Assembly (NCBI GenBank): GCA_947179155.2
Contig: OX359266.1
Location: 14,088,098 to 14,152,097 of the forward strand
Direction of reading: 5' to 3'
Length of the DNA stretch: 64,000 bases
DNA from: Hedera helix
Lineage: Eukaryota; Streptophyta; Magnoliopsida; Apiales; Araliaceae
A program made the position numbers and the translations under genes. Below are positions 1 to 12,768 of the stretch, in pieces (positions within the stretch are counted from its first letter, which is position 1; each line of letters begins with the position of its first letter). The notes under the pieces are model-generated. The model had not been told where the DNA came from. It ran no database searches and saw only the letters and a list, made by a program, of their open reading frames with translations.

Positions 1-1317
1 AATTAAATCTGTACAGAGATGGTAATAAAATTGTGTTGAATTAACATAATTGGAGGATAAATAAATTGTTTAAAAATAATTTATGAAGAATAAGAGAAAT
101 TTCATGTAATTATATAATTAAATTGTTCAATTGTTTGATATTTAAAAATTGTTGTGGAGGTACATAAATTATTATTTAAATGGTGTTATGTGGTAATGTG
201 AGATTTATGAAATAGATATGCATATATATATATATATATATATATGCTTGTTCAATAGTTATAATTTTAAATTTCATTGATTATGAAAATAAAAAGGGAT
301 TAATAATTAAATTGATCCAAAGTTAAATAAAAAGTGAATGAGAAAATTAGTAAAATTAAAAATATTGATTATATAATTAATCAATAATTATGGTGAAGGT
401 TTAGAAATTGTTTAAGAGAAGGAAGTAATTTTATGAATTATATACTAATAAGTATATAATTTATATAAGGAAATTAAAGTAAAATATTAATGAAAGAAAT
501 ATTATATAAATTATATAAGAATGATTATATAATTTATATAAGAGGATTAAATTAATGAAAGAGTTAATAAATATATAGTTATTGATTATATAATTAATCA
601 ATAATTATGGAAGAATTTTTGAAATTATTTAAGAAGGATAATGTAATTATATAAATTATATAATTTAAATAAGAAAGTAAAAGTAAATAGTAAGAAAATA
701 AAAATTATATAAATTATATAAAAATGACTATATAATTTATATAAGAAGAGTACATTAATTAAGAAATGTAAAATAAAATTGTACAGATGGTACAATATTT
801 TATTATATGGTGAATATTTAAAGTGTACCAAATAGTAAAGAAATGAAAAATAAATGAGGAGAATGAATGTTTTTAAATTATTAAAATTATGTTTATTGTA
901 TAATGGAATTTTTATGATTTTTATGGAGGATAATATTTCAATAATGTAAACATGTTAATGTAACATGTTGTCCAAGTAATGAAGTGAAATAGTATGAAAA
1001 ATAATTTTTTATATGTTGTATGAATTATTTTATTAATTTTGGAGGTATAAATTACCTCATATAATTACATGCATGTCATTATGCGTGTACAAAATTTGTT
1101 AAATAAAGTACCTAAAAAATGTATAAATATTATTTATAAATCATGTTATGAATTTTAGTGAATTAAAATAAATATTTTATATACATTATATAAAATATTT
1201 ATTACACGAAATAAATACGTAATGTATTAAAATAATTAATTATGCATGATTTGGGCTAATTCGGTGGTAAGATGGTGGAATTGGTGGGAGAATTAAAAGT
1301 GATTCACTTTTCAATCT

Positions 1318-1324
1318 TTATAAA
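1318..1324 (+). promoter_or_regulatory. TATA box of family E LTR
   Basis: TATAAAG lies in an AT-rich U3-like region, followed by a purine/CT-rich leader (1340-1440). The inverted copy near 8530 also has a TATAAAAG on the corresponding strand, which supports a functional LTR promoter in the ancestor. The assignment is by position and motif only. Confidence 0.45.
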
Positions 1325-2543
1325 GGAAGGAGGAAAAGTATTAACGAAATAAAAAGAAAAAGAAAAGAAAACATTTTCTTTCTCTTATTCCACCCGAACA
1401 CCACCACCGGAAAACTACATAGCCACCAAGAGAGAGAGAAATATTGGTGCCATCCATGTGAGGAGTACACTTTAAAGGAAGAAATTTTAAGCCTTGGAAG
1501 GTATAAATCCTTTTATTTAATTTATTTTGTGTATTTTTGTTGATAAAATATTTTTATGAAAAATTAGTAAATAATTAGAATAATTATTCTTAATAATTTT
1601 TAGATGTATATCTATGAATTTTATGATGTTTAGAGTAATTATGTTGTATAAATTGTGAACAAAAATGGTATATTTTTATTGGGTTGGCTACTGTTACTGG
1701 AAGAAGAAAGGAAGAAGGAGAATAGGCCGCCCGCGCATTGCGCGACAGCCATATTTCTCAAAAATACGGACAGAAACGTCGATGTTTCGGGCACGCGGAG
1801 GAAGGAGGTTGTGCCATCCGCGGAGACCTTGGGCGGCCAAACGACGTCGTTTGGCGTCGGCAGTTGAAGGCCACGTGCAATGCGCGGCGGTTGGCAACGC
1901 CGAGAAATTACCAGCGTGTCCTTATCCTTTTCAGCGAATATCGAGCGTGTCCTTAGCTCAACAAATTACGATCTTGCCCCTGAGCTTTTCTAGAAATTCT
2001 GAACGTGTCCCTATAGTTGTGAAAATTACGAAACTGCCCTCAGAAAATAGTTTTTAATTAAATAAAGGTTTAAAATTTGTTTAAAAATTATAGAAAATTA
2101 CTAAAAATATAGAAATGATATTTGGGCATTAAATTTAATATTTTTTTTGCAAAAAATATTAAATATTAGGGATTTATATTTAAATATTTTAAATATTAAT
2201 CTAGTAAGTTTAAAAATTTAGAAAATTATTAAATAAAATTCGGACAACCGAATACGCTAAATTTTATCCGACGAGCCGGGTTGTCCGTATTGAATGTGTT
2301 TTATATTAGTTAAATTAATGTATTAAAGGACGACGTTAATATAATTAACCATATTATTTTATAATTGGCCCGATACACTAAAATAAACCGTCGGGTAGGG
2401 TTAATTACATTATAAATGATATTAATTAAGTAAATTAATATCATGAGGAGATAAATAGTTATTAATTAATTATTTTATGATCATAAGTTGTTCAAAAAAG
2501 GGGTTTTGAGCTACCAATTTAATAATTAGACATCAAGGCAAGT

Positions 2544-2548
2544 TCTCT
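2544..2548. repeat. Target-site duplication, left copy (TCTCT)
   Basis: Identical to 6828-6832 on the other side of the 4.28 kb solo LTR. This gives both boundaries to the base. Confidence 0.85.
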
Positions 2549-4249
2549 TGTGACGCCCCCAAATTCGGGTCCCTTGAACCTCGGGTTCGGTGCTCACTAT
2601 TCATCACTTGAAAAACATTCATAAATTAAAACTTCAATAACTCGCGAAAAACATACATAATTTCATTACAAAACGTACCTTCAATCCCAAGTTCCACTAA
2701 CCTTAATACATCATCATTACCTTATACAAAAAAAAGGTTTACACATATAGTACGAACTAATTACGTCTATTCGTTCATCTTTCCTTTGTCGTGGTACTCC
2801 TTAGATCACTCGGCTTAACTGAAAATAGTTCATGATATAGCAAGGGTGAGCAATTACTTTGCCCAACAAGTTTAAATAAATAAGAAATGATATATCATGA
2901 ATGAAAAAGATTTATCTTCGAGAGTTTCAACAATTGATAACAAATGTGAAATAACACGAATCAATGTTCAATAAAAGAATGGATTGACTCTTTACTGCTG
3001 AGTGGTCTCAAAGGACCATGAACTGCTACTAAGGTAGAACGGATATACAATGTCTGACACCTTGTTAAAAATAACGGGACACTCAAGGGGATCAGTCATC
3101 TCATGTCCTATGTATATGCATAACATTTAGTTTTCTTACGCAAATTCGGTTACCCGACAATATAAAAATTCCCTTTAACTAGAGTTGTTCTTTCTCAGTC
3201 TTATTCTAAGAATCCGCACCAGCCAATAGTTTGGATAAGCTTTCATAATATTCATTTAGATGAATTTAAACATGCATTTGTCTAGCCGAAACAATTAGCT
3301 TAGACATCCTTAAACAGTTCGTGAATTTATGAACTATAACAGTTGCAAAAGCACTATGTGCGAATACAATAACAAATAATGAGGTGGAATAATTTTAGAT
3401 AATTAATCCACTTTAAGTTCTGTCAAATAACTACGAGTGTAGAATTTGCTCAATAATATTTTGAATAGCTCAATGTAAATAAAGTTGAAAGAAACTTACA
3501 ACAATAAATACAACTTAGGGTTAAGAAGAACTTGTCCGTTCCGCTGATTACCGCTATTCAACTTAAAAATACTTCCTTTGGGTGACCTAATATTCAATAA
3601 CATTGATCATTCAATTAACATAACACATATAAGTTTATTTAACATTAATAACCTTAACATATATGTCTTAAATCATCTATCACTTAATTATAACCTTAAA
3701 ACTCTTAATAATATTATCAATTCATTGATAATATTTTAACTCACATAATCATCATTTCATTGCTTTATAATATTATCTCTTTTAATAATATATAAATACT
3801 ACATATAATATTATTAATCGTATAATAATATTTTAACCATTTATTATTTCAATAATAAATCACTTAGCTCCTCAATATTATTAACCATCTAATAATCCTT
3901 TTAATCTCTTTATTATCTCAAACACTTATTAACATTGTTAATAATTAAATAATGCTTTACACTATCCCTAATAATATTAATTATCAAATAATATCTTAAT
4001 CATTTATAAATATTATTAACCATAAATAATATTTTATCCTCTCAATAATATTATTAATCCTTTAATAATAACCTTATCTTTAGTTAATATTATTACTCAT
4101 TTAATAATATTTCATTCATATGTTAACATTATTAATAATGTCTTACTCTTTAAATAATATTATTCATCAAATAATATCTTCAATGTTTTATAAATATTAT
4201 TATCCATTTAATAATATTTTACACTCAAAGTAATATCATTTAATACTAT

Positions 4250-4796
4250 TTTCTTCTCTCATTAATATTAATAATCATTTAATAATATTCTATTCTCATA
4301 CTAATATTATTAATCATTTAATAATATTTTAATCCTTTAATAATATTATTAATCATTTAATAATATTCTACTAACTTACTAATATTATTAATCATTTAAT
4401 AATATTCTATTAACTTACTAATATTATTAATCATTTAATAATATTTTAATCATTCATTAATATTATTAACCATTTAATAATATTTTACTCATAATCTAAT
4501 ATTATTAACTATTTAATAATATTTTATTCATATCCTAATATTATTAACCATTTAATAATATTTTAATCCTTTATTAATATTATTAATCATTTAATAATAT
4601 TTTATTAACTTACTAATATTATTAACCATTTAATAATATTTTATTCATTATCTAATATTATTAACTATTTAATAATATTTTATTCTTATACTAATATTAT
4701 CAACCATTTAATAATATTTTAATTATTTATTAATATTATTAATTATTTAATAATATTTTAATCATATACTAATATTATTGATCATTTCATAATACT
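4250..4796. repeat. 39-bp minisatellite inside family A LTR
   Basis: About 13 head-to-tail units of 39 bp, each built on the core TTTAATAATATT and ending TAATATTAT, with a variable middle of about 12 bases. More degenerate units extend back to about 3660. The same 39-bp period and core recur in other LTRs of this window (about 43060-43240 and 59385-59575, opposite orientation), so the array belongs to the LTR family rather than to this locus. Each unit is partly self-complementary. Confidence 0.85.
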
Positions 4797-5714
4797 TTAA
4801 TAATCTTCTAACACTACCAATAGTTAACTTTTTAATTGTGTTAACCGTATTCTTTATTTTAAACATCTAGCTACCAATTAGTTACTAATAAACTTTATAT
4901 ATATATATATATATATATTGGTTTAATATTCAAACACATTCATTTTACATGTTTATCTTAGGTTTTGAGTCCCTAACGGTGTTTCGTTTAGACTTTTCAT
5001 TAACCGACAAGTTAAACCGGAGTTCTAACTTGGTAAAACTTTAAAATATCAAATTTTTGACTTTTTAAAACTGGGCTAGCCATAGTATTATTATAGAGCC
5101 GGCGACACTCAAAGCAGAAGGTCCGAGCGCTGGCGGCACTCGTTTTGGCTGTCCGGACCTCTTTTACTAAAACTGTCATAACTTCTTTATTTCAAAATAT
5201 TTTGCAGTGATTCTTGAGTCAATTCTCATCAGAATTTTCCCCTCTACAACTTCTCTTTAGATCACAAATCCATATTCTGAACGGATCTAAGGTTAAAATC
5301 GCTCACAAGGACAAAGTGAAAACTAACTTCACAAATCCTTGCTCATACTACCATTTCTTTCATCATCTTTCATACTAAACATGTTAGAACACACATCTAA
5401 CATGTTTAACCATATATCTTCATATATATTCAAGATCTAACACCACATGAGTTTTTCTTTCTCACATAACAAACTAATTAACAAGCTAAGGTTCAAATAA
5501 ACTTTTAAACCTTTAATGGATATCTTCTTGGAAATGGTTAGAGCTCTTCTTTGATCTTTTTGTATGGATCAAAAATCACCCACACTTGATAACACTCAAA
5601 GTGTTTGCTCTCTATAACTCTCACAAATGCTTTAGCTTCTTTCTACAACTTTCTCTCTCTAAATTTTAGTGAATGGAGCAAATGAACCAACATTTGCACA
5701 AGTGTTGGACATTT

Positions 5715-5724
5715 CTATTTATAG
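5715..5724 (-). promoter_or_regulatory. TATA box of family A solo LTR
   Basis: CTATAAATAG on the minus strand, the same motif at a comparable depth as in the LTR at 41875-41884. The conserved form and place support a U3 promoter. Confidence 0.5.
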
Positions 5725-5997
5725 AACTCTAGGATTTCACCATTACCTCTCCTAATCAACTAACATTAGTTGATTAAGGCTCTAAGCTTGCTTACTATGC
5801 ATGGAATGACCACTTGATGGACATTTTGAATGACCATATGAATGACTAGGGTGGTTGGGGGTTGCTTGAACCATTTTATACTCAAAAATCAACCAACAAA
5901 CTAGCTTTCCATCCATGTGGGCCCCAAAATTCGGGATTGACCATTTTATTTCTCCAATTTGAGTTTATTTTTAAGTCATATATAATTATATAAGTAT

Positions 5998-5999
<2 letters not shown>

Positions 6000-6077
<78 letters not shown>
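6000..6077. repeat. (TA)n(CA)n microsatellite
   Basis: An uninterrupted TA run of about 60 bases followed by about 16 bases of CA. The open frame over it is repeat-encoded and not a gene. Confidence 0.95.
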
Positions 6078-6832
6078 CAATATATGTATACATATTCACC
6101 TATACAAGCTTATTGGGCTCATTTATTTAATTTGTTTGGGCTCAATTTATTTATTACATTAGGCTAACATTAACTAATACATGCTAAAATTAATTAAATT
6201 AAGCATTGGGCTAGTTTTAACTATTACATGGATCATTATTTAATTAAATTATATAGGCTACTAGGTTGGTTTATTGGACCTAGTTTAATATATTATTTGG
6301 ACTTATTATATAATCCATTTAGACTTGATATCTATAAGTCCATTGGACTCCTCAATTAAATTAGCTTACATAACACTATCACTTACAAATTCTTGGGTTT
6401 GTTTTAATAAAACCCTAACACATGTTAATACAAGTACCTTGACTTGATTAAATTAAGTCATTCACTAACCCTTATCATCAAATTGGGTTTATAATATCGT
6501 TACACATACATATACAATTATTTTCACAATGGGGTTATCTTTAATAATTCACTTGCTACTTCTTTCTCATCATTCCTACAAGTAATTAACTTGTTCATTA
6601 TAAAACTTTTTATTTGCCATACAAGGCCAACATTCAAAATTTGTGATTTTATCACATAAGCTTCTCTTGCAATATTTTTCCTTCTTTAGTTAATTAATTT
6701 AATTAACTAACTTAATACCTATCATCATACAACTTAACACATACACACATACTTCATACCTCATATTTTCTTATGGATATAATTAAATAAAAAAAAAATT
6801 TGGTTCGTAATTTTCTTGGTCATTACATCTCT

Positions 6833-7085
6833 AGTACTTAATATTAATTGTTATATGATGTTATACGTTCAAATGCATATAGAAATTATGTGTTATGTGA
6901 TATGTGGTTAACATGATCGTAATGTGTATTCAGTGCAATGATGTTACTATATGTGAAATAATTTAATGTTTTCTTGACGTAATTGCTAATATGAAGTAAA
7001 TATGATGCACATGAGATACATTGCTTTACTAGAAGCACCACACATGATGTATAAAACACATAGAGCATGTTATAAAACACATACA
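6833..7085 (+). mobile_element. LTR of family E (right part, after solo LTR insertion)
   Basis: Resumes the LTR broken at 2548. The ATTATGTGTTATGTGAT stretch near 6887 is matched in the inverted copy near 7155. The segment ends at the centre of the large inverted repeat, where the minus-strand copy begins; the exact junction is uncertain by a few tens of bases. Confidence 0.6.
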
Positions 7086-9451
7086 AATCCTTGATATCTC
7101 AAATATGTTTATATCATTTCACAGAATACATATAGTTGCCACATTAATCACGTATCACATAACACATAATTTGTATACACTTAAAACAAGAATTACATAT
7201 CATAACATTCAACATTTAACATTTAAAGACTGAATAACTTGTCTGGATTGTGGAATTAAATAAATTGATAATTCAAATCCTTTACTCGATCAACCTATGA
7301 TCATAAAATAATCAAATAATAATTATTTATCCTCTCATGATATTAATTTATTTAATTAATATCATCTATAATGTAATTAACCCTACCCGACGATTTATTT
7401 TAGGGTACCGGGTTAATTATTAATTAATATGGTTAATTATATTAACCTCATTCCTTAAAATATTAATTTAACTTAATATCAAATACATTCACTACGGATA
7501 ACCCGGCTTATCGGATAAATTTTAGCATATCTGGTTGTCCAAAAACTTTATTTAAGCATTTTCTAGCTTTTAAACTTAATGGATTAATATTTAAATATTT
7601 AAATATTAATCCCCAATATTTAATATTTTTACAAAAATATTAAATTTAATGCCCAAACATCATTTCTATATTTTTAGTATTTTTCTATAATTCTCTATAA
7701 TTTTTAAACAATTTTTAAACATTTATTTCATTAAAAACTAATTTCTAGGGGTATTTTGGTCATTTCTGCAACTCTGGGGACATAACCGAAATTTTTCAAA
7801 AAGTCCAGGGGCATTTTCCTACTTTCAGAAACGTTAGGGACATGTTTGGTATTTTTCGAAAAGCACAGGGGCAAAACCGAAATTTCTGGGGCCAAGGGAC
7901 ACGCTTGGTATTATCCTAAAGGTTCGAGGTCACGTTCGTAAGTTCACCCCCAAAAACCGCGGCCGCGCATGGCGCGGCAGTCCCTTGCCTGTTCCAACGA
8001 ACAACGTTGTTTGGCGACTAAGCCGCGCATTGCGCGGCCGACCGAAACTCTCGCCCAAAACGGCGCCGTTTCATCTCGCGTTTCTGAAGAAAAATTTGAT
8101 GTCACGCAATGCGCGGACAACCCTTAACAGTTATTCACTTCAGCTGGCAACAGTGCGCTAACTTCTCAATTTTAATACATTTTTATACCAAAAATTCCAA
8201 CAAAATTGTTCCAAAAATCATATAATCTATACATATACATCCAAAAATTATTTGGAATAATTATTCTAATTATTGACAATTTTTTCACAAAATTAATTTA
8301 TTACTAAAAATACATAATAAATCATATAAATTAGTATTTATACCTTCCAATGCTTGAAATCTTTCCTTGATGACACCAAATAATTCCTCTCTTCTCCCTC
8401 TTGGTAGTAGCCATGGTGGTCGGGTGGTGGAGGGTGGCGGTTTCGGTGGAGCAAGAAATATGGAGAAGGAAGTTTGCCTTTGTTTTTATTTGTTTTTGTT
8501 TCCCTTTGTTTGCTTGTTTTCTTTCTTTTCTTTTATAACCAAAAATTTAATCACCCACGTTGGCCACAAAATTTCCACCGCCTTTGAACCATCTTGAAAC
8601 TTCCGACTTTTCCAAAATCAATGCTAAAATGAAGTATTTTTGTACGTTATGTAATTGTTTCGTGTAATAAATATTTTATATAATATATATAAAATATTTA
8701 TTTTAATTTACTAAAAATCATAATATGATTTATAAGTAATATTAATACCTCTTTTGGGTACTTTATTTGACCAATTTTGTACACGTATAATGCCACACAT
8801 GTAATTATATGAGGTAATTTATACCTCCAAAAATCATAAAATAATTCATATAACTTATAAAAATTATTTTTTCATAATTTTTCACTTCATTATTTGGACA
8901 ACATGTTACACTAACATGTTCACGTTTCAAAAATATTATTCTTCATAAAAGTCATAATAATTCCATTATACATAAATATAATTTTTAATAACTTAAAACC
9001 TTTCTTTTTTCTCATTTATTTTCATTTATTTACAATTTACATTAACTTCTTTATATGAATTATATAATTTAATATTATATAATTTATATATTTACATTCT
9101 CCTTTCTTAAATTCCTCCATAACTATCAATTATTAACCCTCTCATTAAATTAATCATCTTATGTAAATTATATAATAATTCTTATATAATTTATATAATT
9201 ATTCTTCCATTAACATTTTACATAAATTTCCTTATATAAATTATATACTTTATTAGTATATAATTTATAAAATTCCTTCCTCCTCTTAAATAATTTCTAA
9301 ACCTTCACCATAATTATTGATTAAATCTAAATTAAATAATTACAATTTTACTAACTTCCTCATTAGCTTTTCATTTAAAAAAAATTGGATTAATATAATT
9401 ATTAATCCCTTTATTTTCATAATTAATGAAATTTATAATAATCAATTAAAC

Positions 9452-9533
<82 letters not shown>

Positions 9534-9875
9534 AATGTATATATATACATATCTAATTTCCATATCTCACAATACCATATCACACTATAATAATTTCTAT
9601 ATTTCCACAATAATTTAATTGTACAATTTATTGTACTTTTACCTGAAATTTCTTTTATTCCCCATAAATTGTTTTTAAACAATTTATTTACTTTTTAATT
9701 ATTTTAATTCAACAAAATTCATTACCATCTCTGTATAGATTTAATCTACCAATTAAATCTCATCTCATACCTTAAATCACATAAAATAATAATTTATGTA
9801 ACAACCTTGATAATTTTATCAATTAAATTCTCATTTGATATTATTAAAGAAATCCCGCAAATTCGGGTCCTCACA
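7086..9875 (-). mobile_element. LTR of family E, inverted copy
   Basis: Reverse-complement homologue of 1-2548 plus 6833-7085. The matches include the region around 7380-7520, which mirrors 2230-2400, and the GC-rich leader at 7950-8120. The LTR start (TGTGAGGACCCG on the minus strand) is at 9875, directly preceded on that strand by a purine-rich tract (9878-9892), so this is a 3' LTR of a minus-strand element. The leader contains palindromes at 7963-7977, 8023-8037 and 8058-8071. No coding sequence. The far end abuts the plus-strand copy without a TSD, pointing to rearrangement rather than simple insertion. Confidence 0.75.
9456..9533. repeat. (CA)n(TA)n microsatellite
   Basis: About 42 bases of CA followed by about 36 bases of TA inside the inverted family E LTR. 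The corresponding place in the plus-strand copy (about 219-244) holds only a short TA run, so the tract expanded in this copy. Confidence 0.95.
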
Positions 9876-10418
9876 TTCTTCCACCCTTAACAGGATTCCG
9901 TCATCGGAATCATAATTGTCGTAATATTCATACTTATTTTATTTATAGCACTTTGCTATACCTTTATCTTGATAAATCACAACTATATCCATAATAATCA
10001 TATTTTACTTCTTTAAATCATTAACTTACATGGATAATTCCAATAAAAATCATAACTGTCAGAATATTCAATTCTTAACTCAACATTATATTTCATAATT
10101 CTCTAAAAAAATTATTCATAAAACTTTAACTCAATTCTTGATACACTTATCAAGAAACTTTCTCATTCTCTGAAAATTTCTTTTCTTTAATTGCATTTAC
10201 TCTTTCTCAATCTACTTATTTCATACCTTCTATCGCACATTATTTATACTTTGCACATTCAACCTTCTTTTCTTAATTCATATAAATAAATCTTCTTCAC
10301 ATTCCATAAATCATTCCTTAATACATCTATCATTCAACACTAGGTTTTAAATACTAACCTTTACTTGATTCATCATAATCCTTATTTGGAATTATTCTAA
10401 AATTCCTGGGGTATTACA
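9876..10418 (-). mobile_element. 3' internal segment of family E element with PPT
   Basis: On the minus strand this reads from a TGTAATACCCC start (at 10418) to a polypurine tract touching the LTR at 9875. It is homologous, inverted, to 14418-15048, sharing the stretch around the short inverted motif ATAGCAAAGTGCTAT and the GACGGAATCCTGTTAA motif before the PPT. The TGTRAYACCCC beginning looks like the start of another LTR captured in the element. No coding frame survives. Confidence 0.55.
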
Positions 10419-12337
10419 TTTCATGCTTCACATAACACATAGCATAACATGCTCTGTGTGTGTCATACATTATGTGTTGTGCTTCTACTTAAGCATTATA
10501 TCTCACATACATTCATATTATTGCACAAAGTACACATCATTGTCATATTATCCACAGATCACGTAACACGTAATTTATATGCATTTGAACAGGAATTAAC
10601 ATATCATATCAGATAAACATTTAAAAACAAAGTATTGAAGAACTTGCATCTAACGCTTACAAACATCCGGCGTATAGTCTTGTTAGTCAATTAACATTTC
10701 TTTGATCTTTATCATTCGTCAAATAACCTATATATCATAACTCAGGTTATTACACAATTAATAATCTCGTTCCAAAAATAATATTCTTCTAAATTATTGT
10801 ACTAAATTTTAATAACGTTGCCTTTATCGTAACTTTTTCGTTACATAACCGTTTACATTCACTAGTCAGTCAACACACGATCCATAACATCCTAACATCT
10901 CACGAGTCTAATAAACCTTCTAAAGTCTCTAGAATATTATTCTAAAATTTTCAACCAATTTTCATATTTTTCGAATTATCCGACAATTTTCTGTAATTAT
11001 TTTTTTTATTTATAAAAACTATCATTTAATAGATTTAAAATAGAAATAATAATTCAACATACTTTTATATCTTGCAACCACCATCAATATTTTAATCTCT
11101 TATTAATATTATTAATTATTTAATAATATTTTAATCATTGATTAAGCTCATAAACAATTTAATTTAATTTAATTGTTTGTTCATTACTATTTCTTTCATC
11201 TTTAACAAACATAAAATGTCATACATATAAAATTTTACTAAAAATGACCTAAATACCCTTATAAAATCTGAACATATCATATTAAAGGCCATTTGTCAAT
11301 AAAATCATATTTACATAATTTTTAATCTTCATTTAACTTAATATACTCATTTATTCATAACTCAAACATTTACATGAAAAATACCAACACCACTCAGAAA
11401 ATTTTCTTTTCTGTGAATCATCAATATATGATATCCTCATACACATATATTTTTCTTGCATTTTTCCAATTTCGTTTACTATTTTTAAAATGGTCCAAAA
11501 CAACCGAAAATTGTGGAATTTTTAGAGGAAGTAAAGTGGACGAAAATGTCCATGGACTAAACTGGCCAAAACAGTTTTTTTTTTTTTTTTATTGTTTAAG
11601 CTTTTCACTATCCAAAATGGTTAGATCTACTCATAAAATATTCTAAAAATTATCAATAATAATTATTCTAATTATCTCTAATTTTTCACAAAAATAATTT
11701 AACTCCATAAATACAAAAAAATGACCAATTAATTATACGTTATACCTCCTTAGTGCGTGAGATTTACTTCTTGAACCTTGATACTTCCTTTGATAGCACC
11801 AACATTTTGTAAGAATTTTAATCTTCACAAGTGTGAAGCGTTTCGGATATGGTGGTGTGAAAAAGAGAGAGAATATGTTATGTGTATGTTTGTATGCGTA
11901 TGTGTGTATGTTTGTCCCTTATTCTTTTTCCTTCTTTATTAAATTAGAAAACTAATCAAGTTGGACAATTTTTATTTTTTTCAAGTCCACCGACTTTGAC
12001 TAATTCCACCGCCTTATACATGTTTTCGGGTTAGCCAAAATTAACCACAAATAATATTTTAATACATTATATAGTTATTTTGTGTAATAAATAACTTACA
12101 TAATGTATGTAAAATATTTATTTCAAGTAACCAAAATTCATAACATAATTTATAAACATTATTTGCATATTTTAATGTGTCATATTTGAATAATTTTGTA
12201 CATGCATAATTACATGCATGTAGTTACATGAAACATTCTATACTTCCAAAATTAGTTAAATAGCACATACAACTTATAAAAATAATTTTTTTTTTCACTT
12301 CGTTACAAGAATATTTCATAAACGTATCAATTAACTA

Positions 12338-12383
<46 letters not shown>

Positions 12384-12768
12384 TATTATATACATATATT
12401 ATGTATTAAAATTTAATTAATAAACCCATTTTACTTTTTAAAATATTGTTTCCCATAAAATGGAATAATTCCATTTTACATAGTTCATAACTTAATAATT
12501 CCAAAATAATCAATTCTCTCATTTATCTTCTATTTTTTTTTCATTACACTTTATATAAATTATACAATACAATATTATACAATTTATATAATTGTTTTTA
12601 AACAACATAATCTAACACCACCTCCGTACTAATTTCATTTATCGATTAAATCTCTTCATATACTTCAAATCACTTACATCATAAATAATTTAAACAACTT
12701 TGATAATTCTGCTAATTAAATTTTCATTTAATATTATTAAAATAATCCTGAAAATTTGGGTCCTCATA
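10419..12768 (-). mobile_element. Truncated LTR, third copy of family E
   Basis: On the minus strand it starts TGAGGACCCAAATTTTC at about 12766 and shows the same order of blocks as the other E copies (ATG-rich U3, leader, AT-rich 3' part), ending near a CATGTTATGCTATGTGTTATG block that matches 7062-7085. It is more diverged than the copies at 1-9875. A TA microsatellite lies at 12343-12380. It stops where the captured module begins at 10418, so its 3' end is lost. No coding sequence. Confidence 0.55.

Larger units (their letters stand above)
1..2548 (+). mobile_element. LTR of family E (left part, runs in from outside window)
   Basis: The first bases match the LTR that starts at 15049, beginning about 138 bp inside it, so the true LTR start lies just left of the window. 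The same sequence recurs inverted in 7086-9875. It carries a TATAAAG box near 1318 in the expected LTR orientation, followed by a transcribed-leader-like, GC-rich segment (1720-1910) with CGCG-containing palindromes, and then AT-rich sequence. A short direct repeat around 365-390 and 577-607 suggests an internal duplication. The LTR is interrupted at 2548 by the family A solo LTR and resumes at 6833. No coding sequence is supported; the open frames in 1655-2057 are chance frames in the GC-rich leader. Confidence 0.75.
2549..6827 (-). mobile_element. Solo LTR, family A (4.28 kb), TSD TCTCT
   Basis: The segment starts TGTGACGCCCCC and ends GGTCATTACA, the reverse-complemented 3' and 5' ends of a Ty3/gypsy-type LTR. 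It is flanked on both sides by the 5-bp direct repeat TCTCT (2544-2548 and 6828-6832). The LTR reads on the minus strand: a TATAAATAG box (plus-strand 5715-5724) lies about 1.1 kb inside its start, and the conserved GAGC/GCTC hairpin lies near its 3' end (about 2840-2870). There is no PBS, polypurine tract or coding frame inside, so it is an unusually long solo LTR made by LTR-LTR recombination. It sits within the family E LTR, whose sequence resumes after the TSD. Confidence 0.85.

Noticed and set aside
1655..2057. Overlapping open frames of 63-130 codons on both strands
   Set aside because: They lie in the GC-rich leader of an LTR, show no known motif, overlap in several frames, and are not kept in the inverted copy at 7086-9875.
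4250..4796. CRISPR-like array of regular repeats
   Set aside because: The whole 39-bp unit is repeated with point variation and there are no unique spacers. The period occurs inside plant LTRs, so it is a minisatellite.
5882..6073. Open frame with Tyr-Ile repeats
   Set aside because: Encoded by a TA microsatellite. The same applies to 9317-9682, 39694-39885 and 41411-41665.
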